From the NCBI RefSeq assembly GCF_001439695.1, contig NZ_JYLL01000034.1, positions 1-64,000 on the forward strand: DNA of 64,000 nt, written 5' to 3'. A program made the translations under genes and the position numbers. Positions 7,241-16,108 of the stretch are shown here, piece by piece. Position 1 is the stretch's first letter, and each line of letters starts with the position of its first letter. The notes beneath the pieces are model-generated. The model worked only from the letters and a program-made list of their open reading frames with translations, was not told the DNA's origin and did no database searches. Source of the stretch: Pseudomonas veronii (GTDB taxonomy: Bacteria > Pseudomonadota > Gammaproteobacteria > Pseudomonadales > Pseudomonadaceae).

Positions 7241-9589
7241 TTACGCCGAGCGCGCCATGATCAGGCCATTGTCGCTCGCCGCTTCCAGGCGGATCGCCAC
7301 AAATTTCGACGTCGGCGTATGGCTGCCATCCCCGGTGCTTTCCAAGGGCACCAGCGGGTTCACTTCCGGGTAGTAAGCCGCTGCCTGCCCCGCCGGAATA
7401 TCGAACGCGAGCAAGGTGAAGCCTTTTACGCGGCGCTCACGGCCGTCTTCCCACAGCGACACGATGTCGGCCTTTTGCCCCGGCTTGAAGCCCAGGCGGA
7501 TGATGTCGGCTTCGTTGACGAACAACACGTCGCGTTGACCTTTGACCCCGCGATAGCGGTCGTCCAGGCCATAAATGGTGGTGTTGTACTGATCGTGGGA
7601 GCGCATCGACTGCATGATCAGGTCCGGCACGTGCCCTGTGGCGTGGGTGCGTTCGTGGATCAGGTCCTTGGGCAGGACGTTCGGGCGGAAGTTGGCGCGG
7701 CCCGAAGGCGTGTTCCAGCGACGTGCCCCGGCGGCGTTGCCCAGGTAGAAACCGCCCGGGTTTTTGATCCGCTCGTTGAAGTCCTTGAAGCCTGGGATGG
7801 TGTCGGCGATCAGCTCGCGAATACGTCCGTAGTCGCCCACCAGCCAGTTCCAGTCCACCGGTTGGCTGCCCAGGGTGGCGGCGGCGATGCCGGCGAGAAT
7901 GGCCGGCTCGGATTTCATCAGGCTCGACAGCGGTTGCAGCTGGCCGTTGGAGCCGTGGACCATGCTGAACGAGTCTTCCACCGTCACCGCCTGCGGGCCT
8001 TCGGCCTGGATGTCGATGTCGGTGCGGCCCAGGCACGGCAGGATCAGCGCGTCTTTGCCGTGCATCAGGTGGCTGCGGTTGAGCTTGGTGCTGATCTGCA
8101 CGGTCAGGTCGCAATTGCGCAGGGCTTCGAAGGTGCGCGGGCTGTCCGGGGTGGCTTGGGCGAAGTTGCCGCCCAGGCCGATAAATACTTTGGCGCGGCC
8201 TTCCAGCATGGCGTGGATCGCCTCGACCACGTTGTGCCCGTTGGTGCGCGGCACCTGGAACTGGAAGCGCCGCTCCAGGGCGTCGAGGAACGCCACCGGC
8301 GGCCGTTCGTTGATGCCCATGGTGCGGTCGCCCTGCACGTTACTGTGGCCGCGCACCGGGCACAGGCCGGCGCCCGGGCGGCCGATATTGCCGCGCAGCA
8401 GCATCAGGTTGGCGATTTCCTGGATGGTCGGCACCGAGTGACGATGCTGGGTGATGCCCATCGCCCAACACATGATCACGTTTTTGCCTTTGGCGTACAT
8501 GCGCGCCGCTTGCTCGATTTCCACCAGGGGCAGGCCGGACTGCGCGACGATTTCTTCCCAGGAGGTGTCATCGATCTGTCCGAGGTAATCGAGCACGTGG
8601 GTGGTGTGTTCGTTGAGGAAGTCGTGGTCGAACACCGCTGCCTTGCCTTCGGCCTGGGCCTGGCGCTCCCACAACAGCAGGAACTTGGCCATGCCGCGCA
8701 GGATGGCCATGTCGCCCCCCAGCGCGGGGCGGAAGTATGCGGTGTTGGTCGGCTTGTCGCCGTTGGTGAGCATTTCCAGCGGGTGTTGCGGGTGCTGGAA
8801 GCGTTCCAGGCCGCGCTCTTTCAGCGGGTTGATGCACACCACTTGAGCGCCGCGCTTCACCGCTTCGCGCAGCGGTTCGAGCATGCGCGGGTGGTTGGTG
8901 CCGGGGTTCTGGCCCCAGACGAAAATTGCGTCGGCGTGTTCGAAGTCGTCAAAGGTCACGGTGCCTTTGCCGACGCCGACACTTTGCGCCAGGGCCACGC
9001 CACTGGCTTCGTGGCACATGTTCGAGCAATCCGGGAAGTTGTTGGTGCCGTAGGCGCGCACGAACAACTGGTACAGGTACGCCGCTTCGTTGCTGGCGCG
9101 GCCCGAGGTGTAGAACTCGGCCATGTCCGGGCTCGGCAGGGCGTTGAGGTGCTGGCCGATCAGCTCGAACGCCGCCTCCCAACTGATGGGCTGGTAACGG
9201 TCGGTCTGTGCGTCGTAGCGCATCGGCTCGGTCAGGCGGCCCTGGTATTCCAGCCAATAGTCACTTTGCTCCAGCAACGAGGTGACGCTGTGCTTGGCGA
9301 AGAACGCGGCATCGACGCGGCGTTTGGTGGCTTCCCAGTTGACTGCCTTGGCACCGTTTTCGCAGAACTTGACCATGCCGCTTTCCGGCGAGTCGCCCCA
9401 GGCGCAGCCCGGGCAGTCGAAGCCGCCGTTCTGGTTGGTCTTGAGCATCATGCGCAGGTTTTTCAGCGCGTTGTCGCTGGTCAGCCATGCCTGCGCCACG
9501 CTGATCAGCGCGCCCCAGCCGCCCGCCGCACCCTTGTAAGGCTTGTAGCGCGGGGTTGGGGTTTGGTCGGCTTGGTGGTGATTGCTCAT
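7241..9589 (-). CDS. FdhF/YdeP-family molybdopterin oxidoreductase
   Basis: A 782-residue molybdenum bis-MGD enzyme related to the formate dehydrogenase alpha chain and to E. coli YdeP; cytoplasmic, no Tat signal. Features include FDCPGCAWGDSPESG near residue 50, a cofactor-binding region (FVWGQNPGTNHPRML; VCINPLKERGLERF), the GNIGRPGAGLCPVRGHSNVQG loop, and a C-terminal molydopterin-dinucleotide-binding region. The actual substrate is unproven for this subfamily. I chose ATG 9589 rather than an upstream ATG: it has GGAG and its ATGA overlaps the fdhD stop by 4 bp, so the two genes are coupled. Confidence 0.88.
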   Translation of the reverse strand: MSNHHQADQTPTPRYKPYKGAAGGWGALISVAQAWLTSDNALKNLRMMLKTNQNGGFDCPGCAWGDSPESGMVKFCENGAKAVNWEATKRRVDAAFFAKHSVTSLLEQSDYWLEYQGRLTEPMRYDAQTDRYQPISWEAAFELIGQHLNALPSPDMAEFYTSGRASNEAAYLYQLFVRAYGTNNFPDCSNMCHEASGVALAQSVGVGKGTVTFDDFEHADAIFVWGQNPGTNHPRMLEPLREAVKRGAQVVCINPLKERGLERFQHPQHPLEMLTNGDKPTNTAYFRPALGGDMAILRGMAKFLLLWERQAQAEGKAAVFDHDFLNEHTTHVLDYLGQIDDTSWEEIVAQSGLPLVEIEQAARMYAKGKNVIMCWAMGITQHRHSVPTIQEIANLMLLRGNIGRPGAGLCPVRGHSNVQGDRTMGINERPPVAFLDALERRFQFQVPRTNGHNVVEAIHAMLEGRAKVFIGLGGNFAQATPDSPRTFEALRNCDLTVQISTKLNRSHLMHGKDALILPCLGRTDIDIQAEGPQAVTVEDSFSMVHGSNGQLQPLSSLMKSEPAILAGIAAATLGSQPVDWNWLVGDYGRIRELIADTIPGFKDFNERIKNPGGFYLGNAAGARRWNTPSGRANFRPNVLPKDLIHERTHATGHVPDLIMQSMRSHDQYNTTIYGLDDRYRGVKGQRDVLFVNEADIIRLGFKPGQKADIVSLWEDGRERRVKGFTLLAFDIPAGQAAAYYPEVNPLVPLESTGDGSHTPTSKFVAIRLEAASDNGLIMARSA

Positions 9590-10425
9590 GGCTGTTTCTC
9601 CATCGCAGGGCTGTAGACCCGCGGCGCACTTTTCTGCGGCAGGTGGATGAGATTGAGGTTGTGCCGGCGTGCCCATTGCAGGGCCAGGCCGGTGGGCGAC
9701 GACAGGCTGACCAGGGTCTGGATGCCCGCGCGCAGGACTTTCTGGATCAACTCAAGGCTGCAACGGCTGGTAACAATGGCCAGGCCGCCTTCGCTTGGAA
9801 TCCGTTGGCGGATCAGCGCGCCGATCAATTTATCGAGGGCGTTGTGTCGGCCGATGTCTTCGCGGCCCAGCAGCAGTTCGCCCTGGTTGTTCATGAACAC
9901 CGCCGCATGCACCGCGCCGCTGTGCTGGCCCAGAGGCTGGAACGCGCTGATGCGCTGGCGCAGGCCGTCGAGCCACTCGGCCGGCGGCAGGGGCGCGCCG
10001 GGCAGTACCTCAAGGTCCGGCAGGGCGTGTTCCAGCGCTTCCACGCCGCACAACCCGCAACCGCTGGTACCGGCCAGTTGGCGGCGCTGCTGCTTGAGGT
10101 TCCAGAACGCGCGGCTGGAAATCTGCACCTGAGCGTACTGGGCAGAGCCCGTGCCGCTGAGTTTCAGGTCATAAATGTCGCTAACGTCGGCGATAATGCC
10201 GCTGCCGATACTGAAGCCTACAATGAAGTCTTCCAGGTCCGTCGGCGTCACCAGCATCACGGCCTGGCTGATGTCGTTATAGGCAATCGCCAACGCCACT
10301 TCTTCCGCCAACGCGGTGCTGGCGACTTCCGTGTGTTCGAGCGTGCAAAACTGGTAGCTCTGGCTGGCGGCGGGCGCGGGCGTTTGAACAGCGGGCGCCG
10401 CGCAGACTGGGCGCTTGGCGTTCAT
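9586..10425 (-). CDS. fdhD: Formate dehydrogenase accessory sulfurtransferase FdhD
   Basis: A 279-residue FdhD. In this family the protein moves sulfur from IscS to the molybdenum cofactor, which formate dehydrogenases need for activity. The CxxC motif that carries the sulfur is visible as GCGLCG (near residue 140), and DIGRHNALDKLIG and IVTSRCSLELIQK are typical family segments. Its stop overlaps the start of the adjacent oxidoreductase by 4 bp, which supports that enzyme as the client. A LysR regulator gene lies 97 bases upstream on the same strand. Confidence 0.93.
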   Translation of the reverse strand: MNAKRPVCAAPAVQTPAPAASQSYQFCTLEHTEVASTALAEEVALAIAYNDISQAVMLVTPTDLEDFIVGFSIGSGIIADVSDIYDLKLSGTGSAQYAQVQISSRAFWNLKQQRRQLAGTSGCGLCGVEALEHALPDLEVLPGAPLPPAEWLDGLRQRISAFQPLGQHSGAVHAAVFMNNQGELLLGREDIGRHNALDKLIGALIRQRIPSEGGLAIVTSRCSLELIQKVLRAGIQTLVSLSSPTGLALQWARRHNLNLIHLPQKSAPRVYSPAMEKQP

Positions 10426-10522
10426 GAGGCAGTACCGACGGCGGATGGGTCAGTGTTTAGACTAGGCGCGACAAAGCGTCGCGTCTAATTGCCAGTACTG
10501 ATCTACCGATAGATGACGTCGA

Positions 10523-11410
10523 TCAAGACTCGGTTTGCGATTTCTGAAACAGCGCGAAACACGCTTCCGCCAACGCAGAGCGCGGGGCGCTGCGGCGCAT
10601 GATCAGCCCCAGGCGCGCCAGGGTGTGGGCGTCTTCGATCGGTTGCAGGCGCAGATGCTCGGTCAGCGCATCCAGGCCACCGTCCAAGGGCATCACCGCA
10701 CAGCACAGCCCGCCGTGGACCGCTTGTAACAACTGATGGACCGCGTCGGTCTGCAACAACGGTTGCGGGTGCAGGCCCCGGCTATGGAAGTTGTGATCGA
10801 TGGACTGCCGGAAGTGCATGCCGCTGGTGAGCATGCCCAGCGGCAGTTCGATCAGGGCTTCCCAGCTCAGGGGCTTTTCGCCGAAGCTGAAATAGCGTTG
10901 GTCGTACAGCAGGCCCATGCGGGTTTCGCCGAGGGCCAGGGAGTCGAAGCGCTCGTTGTCCAGGCGGTCGAGGTAGGACACGCCGAGGTCCAGGCGATTG
11001 CTCGCCAATTGTTCGAGGATCTGTTCAGAGCTGAGGGCCGACAGCTCAAAGCGCAGGCTTGGGTGTTCTGTGTGCAGTTGCTGCATCAGCGCCAACGGAT
11101 CGAAACTCGACAGCGGCACCACGCCCAGGCGCAACGTCCCCACCAGGTTGCCGCGACAGGCTGCGGCTTCGGCCAGCAGGCCGTCATACGCCGCCAGCAC
11201 CGTGCGCGCCCAGGCCAGCACGCGCTCACCCGGGGCGGTGAAACCTTCGAAGCGCTGGCCACGGTTGACCAGTGGCAGATCGAGTTCTTCTTCGAGGCTG
11301 CGCAGGCGCATCGACAGGGTCGGCTGGGTGATATGGCAACGCGCGGCCGCCTGGCCGAAGTGGCGCGTCTCGTCGAGGGCGATGAGGAATTTCAGTTGCT
11401 TGATGTCCAT
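10523..11410 (-). CDS. LysR-family transcriptional regulator
   Basis: A 295-residue LysR regulator. The winged HTH is in residues ~1-60 (LKFLIALDETRHFGQAAARC, ITQPTLSMRLRSLEEEL), followed by the periplasmic-binding-like effector domain from ~90. A GGAG ribosome site precedes the ATG. It lies just upstream of fdhD and the FdhF-like gene on the same strand, so it may control them; the inducer is unknown. Confidence 0.88.
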   Translation of the reverse strand: MDIKQLKFLIALDETRHFGQAAARCHITQPTLSMRLRSLEEELDLPLVNRGQRFEGFTAPGERVLAWARTVLAAYDGLLAEAAACRGNLVGTLRLGVVPLSSFDPLALMQQLHTEHPSLRFELSALSSEQILEQLASNRLDLGVSYLDRLDNERFDSLALGETRMGLLYDQRYFSFGEKPLSWEALIELPLGMLTSGMHFRQSIDHNFHSRGLHPQPLLQTDAVHQLLQAVHGGLCCAVMPLDGGLDALTEHLRLQPIEDAHTLARLGLIMRRSAPRSALAEACFALFQKSQTES

Positions 11411-11541
11411 CTTCGCTCCAGGGCTTATTCCAATGGCGGGGGGATTCTAGCGTGTTTGGGTCTTTAGGCGGCTGGGAACCCAGATCTGTTGGGCTGGTCT
11501 AGTCTTTGGCATCTGGAACTCAAACCCAAGGAGAGAGCAGC

Positions 11542-11985
11542 ATGAGTATTTTTAGCTTTGTTAAGGAAGCCGGCGAAAAGTTGATCGACCTGTTGACGCC
11601 GGGTAATGCGAACGCCAGCGAGCAGTTGAAAGAGCATGTGGCCAAGGTCGGTCTGGGTAATCCGAACGTACAGACCACGGTTGACGGCGACAAGGTGACC
11701 GTGACCGGCGAAGTTGCCAGCCAGGAAGAGAAAGAGAAGATCCTGCTGGCGCTGGGCAATATTGCCGGGGTCGCGAGTGTGGATGACCAGATCAAGGTCA
11801 CCGACCCCGCACCGATTGTGGCGGCGCGTTTTGTCGTGGTGAAAAAGGGCGACACCCTCAGCGCGATTTCCCTGGCGGTGTACGGCAACGCCAATCTGTA
11901 CAACAAGATCTTTGAGGCCAACAAGCCGATGTTGTCGCATCCGGACAAGATCTACCCGGGGCAGACGCTGCGCATTCCCGAGTAG
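11542..11985 (+). CDS. kbp: BON-LysM protein, Kbp/YgaU family
   Basis: A 147-residue protein matching E. coli Kbp (YgaU), a cytoplasmic K+-binding protein of ~149 residues. The BON domain covers ~25-85 (GLGNPNVQTTVDGDKVTVTG) and the LysM domain ~98-147 (VVKKGDTLSAISLAVYGNA ... IYPGQTLRIP). No signal peptide is visible, in line with the family. The ATG at 11542 with GGAGAGAG upstream is preferred over an upstream in-frame start at 11506. It is divergent from the LysR gene. Confidence 0.88.
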   Translation: MSIFSFVKEAGEKLIDLLTPGNANASEQLKEHVAKVGLGNPNVQTTVDGDKVTVTGEVASQEEKEKILLALGNIAGVASVDDQIKVTDPAPIVAARFVVVKKGDTLSAISLAVYGNANLYNKIFEANKPMLSHPDKIYPGQTLRIPE

Positions 11986-12002
11986 TACACGCGGTAAACC
12001 TG

Positions 12003-12022
12003 TGTGGGGGCTTGCTCCCACA
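12003..12022. repeat. Single REP-type palindrome
   Basis: TGTGGGGGCTTGCTCCCACA, a near-perfect palindrome between two convergent genes. It is the core of the REP family seen elsewhere in the window. Confidence 0.65.
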
Positions 12023-12027
12023 TGGGT

Positions 12028-12690
12028 TCAGAGTCCGACAATGAGATCCCGGTAATCCTCGACTGCCGCAAATTCCCCGGTGTCCTTTGGCCCTTTTTTG
12101 CTGTCCGGCTCTTTCACCGCCAGCAAATGCCCCACGCCGAAGTCCCTGGCGCTGCGCAGGATCGGCAAGGTGTCGTCGATGAACAGGCTGCGCGCCGGGT
12201 CGAAGTCGATATCGGCCTGCAGGGCGTCCCAGAACTGTGGGTTTTCCTTGGCGAAACCGTAGTCGTGGGAACTGATCATCCGCTCGAAATACGGCGCCAG
12301 CTCGATGCGTTCCATCTTCAATGACAGTGAATCACGGTGCGCGTTGGTGATCAGGATCACGCGCTTGCCGGCCTGTCGGATCGCCGCCAGAAACGTATCG
12401 GCATCCGCACGCAGGGCGATCAGGTGGGCGGTTTCCTGCTTGAGTTCGCGCACCGGGATTTTCAGCTCGGCACTCCAGAAATCCAGGCAATACCATTGCA
12501 ACTGGCCGGCGTTACGCTCGAACAGAGGCTGCAACTCCATCTCGGCCATGGCACGGCTCACCCCGTGCAACTCAGCGTAGCGTTGGGGCAGGTGTTCCAT
12601 CCAGAAGTGGTTGTCGTAATGCAGGTCGAGCAGGGTGCCGTCCATATCCAGCAGGACGGTGTCGATGGCGTGCCAGGGCAAAGAGGGCAT
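12028..12690 (-). CDS. yrfG: HAD-family GMP/IMP nucleotidase YrfG
   Basis: A 220-residue HAD phosphatase. Motif I is DMDGTLLDL (15-23), motif II is LITNAHRDSLSLK, and motif IV is LFIDDTLPIL. Length and the DLHYDNHFWMEHLP segment match YrfG, a purine nucleotide 5'-nucleotidase (GMP/IMP). It sits head-to-head with nudE, another nucleotide-derivative hydrolase, the arrangement recalled for other Pseudomonas and for E. coli. Confidence 0.85.
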   Translation of the reverse strand: MPSLPWHAIDTVLLDMDGTLLDLHYDNHFWMEHLPQRYAELHGVSRAMAEMELQPLFERNAGQLQWYCLDFWSAELKIPVRELKQETAHLIALRADADTFLAAIRQAGKRVILITNAHRDSLSLKMERIELAPYFERMISSHDYGFAKENPQFWDALQADIDFDPARSLFIDDTLPILRSARDFGVGHLLAVKEPDSKKGPKDTGEFAAVEDYRDLIVGL

Positions 12691-12777
12691 GGGGCGTTCT
12701 CACGTAAGTAAAGATATCCGACACAGACAATCGGAAAAGCCACGGTATAGTAACCCGATCATCCCAAGGAGCCGCTT

Positions 12778-13344
12778 ATGCGCCAGAAACCCACCGTCCT
12801 CTCCCGCGAAATAGTCGCCAGTAGCCGTTTGTTCCGCGTGGAAGCAGTGCAATTGCGCTTTTCCAACGGCGTAGAACGGACCTACGAGCGCCTGGTGGGA
12901 CGCGGAGCCGGCTACGGCGCGGTGATGATCGTGGCGATGATCGACGCCGAGCATGCGTTGCTGGTGGAGGAATACTGCGGCGGGACCGACGAATACGAGC
13001 TTTCGTTGCCCAAGGGTTTGATCGAGCCGGGCGAGGATGTGCTGGCGGCGGCGGACCGTGAACTCAAGGAAGAAGCCGGCTATGGCGCACGCCAGTTGGA
13101 GCACCTCACCGAGCTTTCGCTGTCGCCTGGCTACATGAGCCAGAAAATCCAGGTGGTACTGGCCACCGATCTGTATGAAGAACGCCTGGAAGGCGATGAA
13201 CCCGAGCCGATGCGTGTAGACCGGGTCAACCTGCGCGAGCTGGCGCAACTGGCGCAAAACGAGCAGTTCAGCGAAGGCCGTGCCCTGGCCGCGCTGTACC
13301 TGGTACGAGACCTGTTGACCCAGCGTGGAGTGTTCAGCGCATGA
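12778..13344 (+). CDS. nudE: ADP compounds hydrolase NudE
   Basis: A 188-residue Nudix hydrolase that cleaves ADP-ribose, NADH and Ap(n)A-type compounds. The Nudix box is complete: G-LIEPGE-DVLAAAD-RELKEEAGY (G-x5-E-x7-REUxEExGU), near residues 80-102. Its stop overlaps the cysQ start by 4 bp (13341-13344), so the two are translationally coupled. The ATG has AAGGAG upstream. Confidence 0.92.
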   Translation: MRQKPTVLSREIVASSRLFRVEAVQLRFSNGVERTYERLVGRGAGYGAVMIVAMIDAEHALLVEEYCGGTDEYELSLPKGLIEPGEDVLAAADRELKEEAGYGARQLEHLTELSLSPGYMSQKIQVVLATDLYEERLEGDEPEPMRVDRVNLRELAQLAQNEQFSEGRALAALYLVRDLLTQRGVFSA

Positions 13345-14177
13345 GCGAATTGTTTCTAGGCCACCCATTCATTGCCCCGGTGATCGAGCTGGCGCGCCAG
13401 GCCGGTGAAGTCATCATGCCGTTCTGGCGCGCCAATGTGGCCGTGACGTCCAAGTCCGATAATTCACCCGTGACGGCGGCGGACCTTGCCGCTCATCATC
13501 TGATTCTCGCCGGCCTTACCGCGCTGGACCCGAGCATCCCGGTGCTTTCTGAAGAAGACGCCGATATCGACCAGAGCGTGCGTGCCGGCTGGCAGCGCTG
13601 GTGGTTGGTGGACCCGTTGGATGGCACCAAGGAATTCATTTCCGGCAGCGATGAATTCACTGTCAACGTCGCGTTGATCGAACAGGGCCGCGTGGTGTTT
13701 GGCGTGGTGTCGATGCCCACCAGCGGCCGTTGCTACTTTGGCGGCGCGGGCCTGGGGGCGTGGCGCTCCGATGTGAACGCAGCGCCCAGGCCGATCCAGG
13801 TGCGCCTGGCCCCGGCCGCCGGCGAGGCGTTTACCGTGGTTGCCAGCCGCCGGCACAGCAGCCCTGAGCAGGAGCGTTTGCTCCAGGGCTTGAGCGAAGG
13901 CTTGGGTGAGTTGAAGCTGGCGAATATCGGCAGCTCGTTGAAGTTTTGCCTGTTGGCCGAAGGCAGTGCCGATTGCTACCCGCGCCTGGCGCCGACCTCC
14001 CAGTGGGATACCGCCGCAGCCCAGGGCGTGCTCGAAGGTGCGGGCGGCGAAGTGCTGGAGTTGAGCGGCGAGCCGTTCAGCTATCCGGCGCGGGAATCGT
14101 TGCTGAACCCGTTCTTCCTGGCGCTGCCGGCCAAAGCCGCGTGGCGCGAACGCCTGCTCACCCTGGCCCGCGCTTAA
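13341..14177 (+). CDS. cysQ: 3'(2'),5'-bisphosphate nucleotidase CysQ
   Basis: A 278-residue inositol-monophosphatase-fold enzyme that removes the 3' phosphate of PAP/PAPS from sulfate assimilation. The metal-binding motifs are SEED (~70) and WLVDPLDGTKEFI (~90), plus the C-terminal SQWDTAAAQGVL. Mg2+-dependent and Li+-sensitive in the family. Coupled to nudE by a 4-bp overlap, it shares a role in nucleotide clean-up. Confidence 0.93.
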   Translation: MSELFLGHPFIAPVIELARQAGEVIMPFWRANVAVTSKSDNSPVTAADLAAHHLILAGLTALDPSIPVLSEEDADIDQSVRAGWQRWWLVDPLDGTKEFISGSDEFTVNVALIEQGRVVFGVVSMPTSGRCYFGGAGLGAWRSDVNAAPRPIQVRLAPAAGEAFTVVASRRHSSPEQERLLQGLSEGLGELKLANIGSSLKFCLLAEGSADCYPRLAPTSQWDTAAAQGVLEGAGGEVLELSGEPFSYPARESLLNPFFLALPAKAAWRERLLTLARA

Positions 14178-14237
14178 GGCCTCAGCAGATCAAAATGTAG
14201 GGGGGGCTTGCTCCCACTTTGTTTTGTGGCGCGGCGG

Positions 14238-14696
14238 CTAGCGGTGCAGGACGTACTGGCCGCTGAAAACCACTGCGCGCTCGTCACTGCCGTCATTCAC
14301 AATCCACGTTTCCAGGGTCAACCGTGCGCGGCCATGGCGCTTGTACGTCGCCACAAAGCGCTTCCACACTTTCTCCTCCGGCGCCTGGCAGATCACGGTC
14401 GCGTCTCGTGTGACCGGCAGCGGGTAACTGATCTGCCCTTCCTGGATCACGATATGCCCGTCTTCGAGAATGCCTTCTTCACGCAACTGCAAGTGCAGCC
14501 AACCCCAACCCGCCAAGACCGCGCCGCAATACAGGCTGCCGCCGAACATGGTGCTCTTGTGGTTGATATTGGCTTGCAGGGGCAAGTGCAGTTGCAATTG
14601 GCCGTGTTGCCAGTCGAGCACCTTGAGGCCCATTTCCCGGGTGAGGGGGATGTCGTGGTGGAGGATAGATTCCAGGTAACGGCTGTCGCGGCTCAT
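14238..14696 (-). CDS. YiiD C-terminal-type thioesterase
   Basis: A 152-residue protein matching the thioesterase domain found at the C-terminus of E. coli YiiD (FabY-type hotdog domain). Signature: HKSTMFGGSLYCGAVLAGWGWLH near residues 45-68. The substrate is unknown. An AGAGG site precedes the ATG. Its 3' end is near a degraded REP (14200-14217), and dctD follows downstream on the same strand. Confidence 0.8.
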   Translation of the reverse strand: MSRDSRYLESILHHDIPLTREMGLKVLDWQHGQLQLHLPLQANINHKSTMFGGSLYCGAVLAGWGWLHLQLREEGILEDGHIVIQEGQISYPLPVTRDATVICQAPEEKVWKRFVATYKRHGRARLTLETWIVNDGSDERAVVFSGQYVLHR

Positions 14697-14722
14697 GGCG
14701 GCCTCTTGGCGGATAGGGTGGG

Positions 14723-16108
14723 TTATTCGTCGTCGCTGCTGTGGCTGGCGCTGTCGGCAAAGTTGAGGCCGTGCTTGCGCAGTTTGTCATGCAGGGTCTT
14801 GCGCGGTACGCCGAGGGCTTCGGCGAGGCTGCGCAGGGAACTGTGGGGGCGGCTCAGTTCGGCGGCGATCAGGCTTTTTTCGAACTGTTCGACTTGTTCG
14901 CTCAGGCCGCCGGGGGTGGAGGTCAGCAGGCCGGCGGAGAGATTGTCCGGGGTGTTGTCCAGCGCCAACTCCAGGCCCAGGGCGAAGCGCTCGGCGGCGT
15001 TCTGCAATTCCCGCACATTGCCCGGCCAACTGTGGCGCAGCAGCAGCGCGCGTTGGCCCGGCTGCAATTCGTGCAGCGGCAGGCCATGGCGGCTGCTGGC
15101 TTCGTCGGCAAAGTGCTGGAACAGCATCAGCGCATCTTCACCGCGCTCACGCAGCGGCGGAATGCGCAACGGTGCGACGTTGAGGCGGTAATACAAGTCG
15201 GCGCGGAAGCGGCCCTGGTCGGCGGACTGGCGCAGGTCTTCCTTGGTGGCGGCGATGATGCGGATATCCAGCGGGATCAGTTGATTGCCGCCCAGGCGCT
15301 CGACCACGCGCTCCTGCAGCAGGCGCAGCAGCTTGACCTGCACATCCAGGCTCATGCTTTCGATTTCGTCGAGGAACAATGTGCCGCCGTTGGCGAATTC
15401 GAATTTGCCGATGCGGCGTTTTTGCGCGCCGGTAAAGGCGCCCGGCTCGTGGCCGAACAGCTCGCTTTCGACCACCGACTCGGCGAGCGCCCCGGCGTTG
15501 ATCGCCACGAAAGGCCCGCTGCGCCGGCTCGACAAGTCGTGCAGTGCGCGGGCGACCACCTCTTTGCCGGCGCCGGTTTCGCCGAGGATCAGTACATCGG
15601 CCTTGGTTGCCGCCAGCGCGCCGATCTGCTCGCGCAGGCGCAGCATTTGCGGGGAATGCCCGACCAGGCGCGTGCTCAATTGCTGGCGATCGCTGAGGGC
15701 CAGGCGCAGGCTGCGGTTATCCAGCACCAGCCGGCGCAGGGCCAGGGCGCGGCGCACGCTGTCGAGCAGGGCGTCGCTGGCGAACGGCTTTTCGAGGAAG
15801 TCATACGCACCGGCACGCATGGCCTGCACCGCCAGCGGTACATCGCCGTGGCCGGTGATCAGCAGCACCGGCAGCTCCGGGTCCTGGCCGTGCAGCTCGG
15901 CCAGCAACTCCAGGCCGTCCATGCCGGGCATGCGGATATCGCTGACCACCACGCCCGGCCAATCCCGCGACAGCTGCGCGGTGAGGCCGGTGGCTTCGCC
16001 CAGGGGCAGGACTTTCAGCCCGGCCAGGTCCAGGGTCTGGCACAGGGCCTGACGCAAGTGTGGATCGTCGTCGATCAACACCACCTGAATCTGGTTATCG
16101 ATACTCAT
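14723..16108 (-). CDS. dctD: C4-dicarboxylate response regulator DctD (sigma-54 activator)
   Basis: A 461-residue NtrC-type activator. Receiver domain residues ~8-120 (DDDPHLRQ; phospho-acceptor in VVVSDIRMPG at ~56). AAA+ domain ~145-375 with Walker A GETGAGKE and the sigma-54-contact loop GAFTGA. C-terminal Fis-type HTH (SSLRSLAEALGVPRKTLHDKLRKHGL). In the family it activates C4-dicarboxylate transporter genes at sigma-54 promoters. Its start overlaps the dctB stop by 4 bp. The transporter genes it usually controls are not in this window. Confidence 0.9.
   Translation of the reverse strand: MSIDNQIQVVLIDDDPHLRQALCQTLDLAGLKVLPLGEATGLTAQLSRDWPGVVVSDIRMPGMDGLELLAELHGQDPELPVLLITGHGDVPLAVQAMRAGAYDFLEKPFASDALLDSVRRALALRRLVLDNRSLRLALSDRQQLSTRLVGHSPQMLRLREQIGALAATKADVLILGETGAGKEVVARALHDLSSRRSGPFVAINAGALAESVVESELFGHEPGAFTGAQKRRIGKFEFANGGTLFLDEIESMSLDVQVKLLRLLQERVVERLGGNQLIPLDIRIIAATKEDLRQSADQGRFRADLYYRLNVAPLRIPPLRERGEDALMLFQHFADEASSRHGLPLHELQPGQRALLLRHSWPGNVRELQNAAERFALGLELALDNTPDNLSAGLLTSTPGGLSEQVEQFEKSLIAAELSRPHSSLRSLAEALGVPRKTLHDKLRKHGLNFADSASHSSDDE

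Noticed and set aside
7319..9616. Long plus-strand frame (765 codons) opposite the FdhF-like gene
   Set aside because: Antisense shadow; the minus strand encodes a complete molybdopterin enzyme with motifs.
9590..9676. Upstream ATG for the FdhF-like gene at 9676
   Set aside because: The extension is Pro/Ala/Gln-rich, overlaps fdhD and lacks a ribosome site; ATG 9589 has GGAG and a 4-bp overlap with the fdhD stop.
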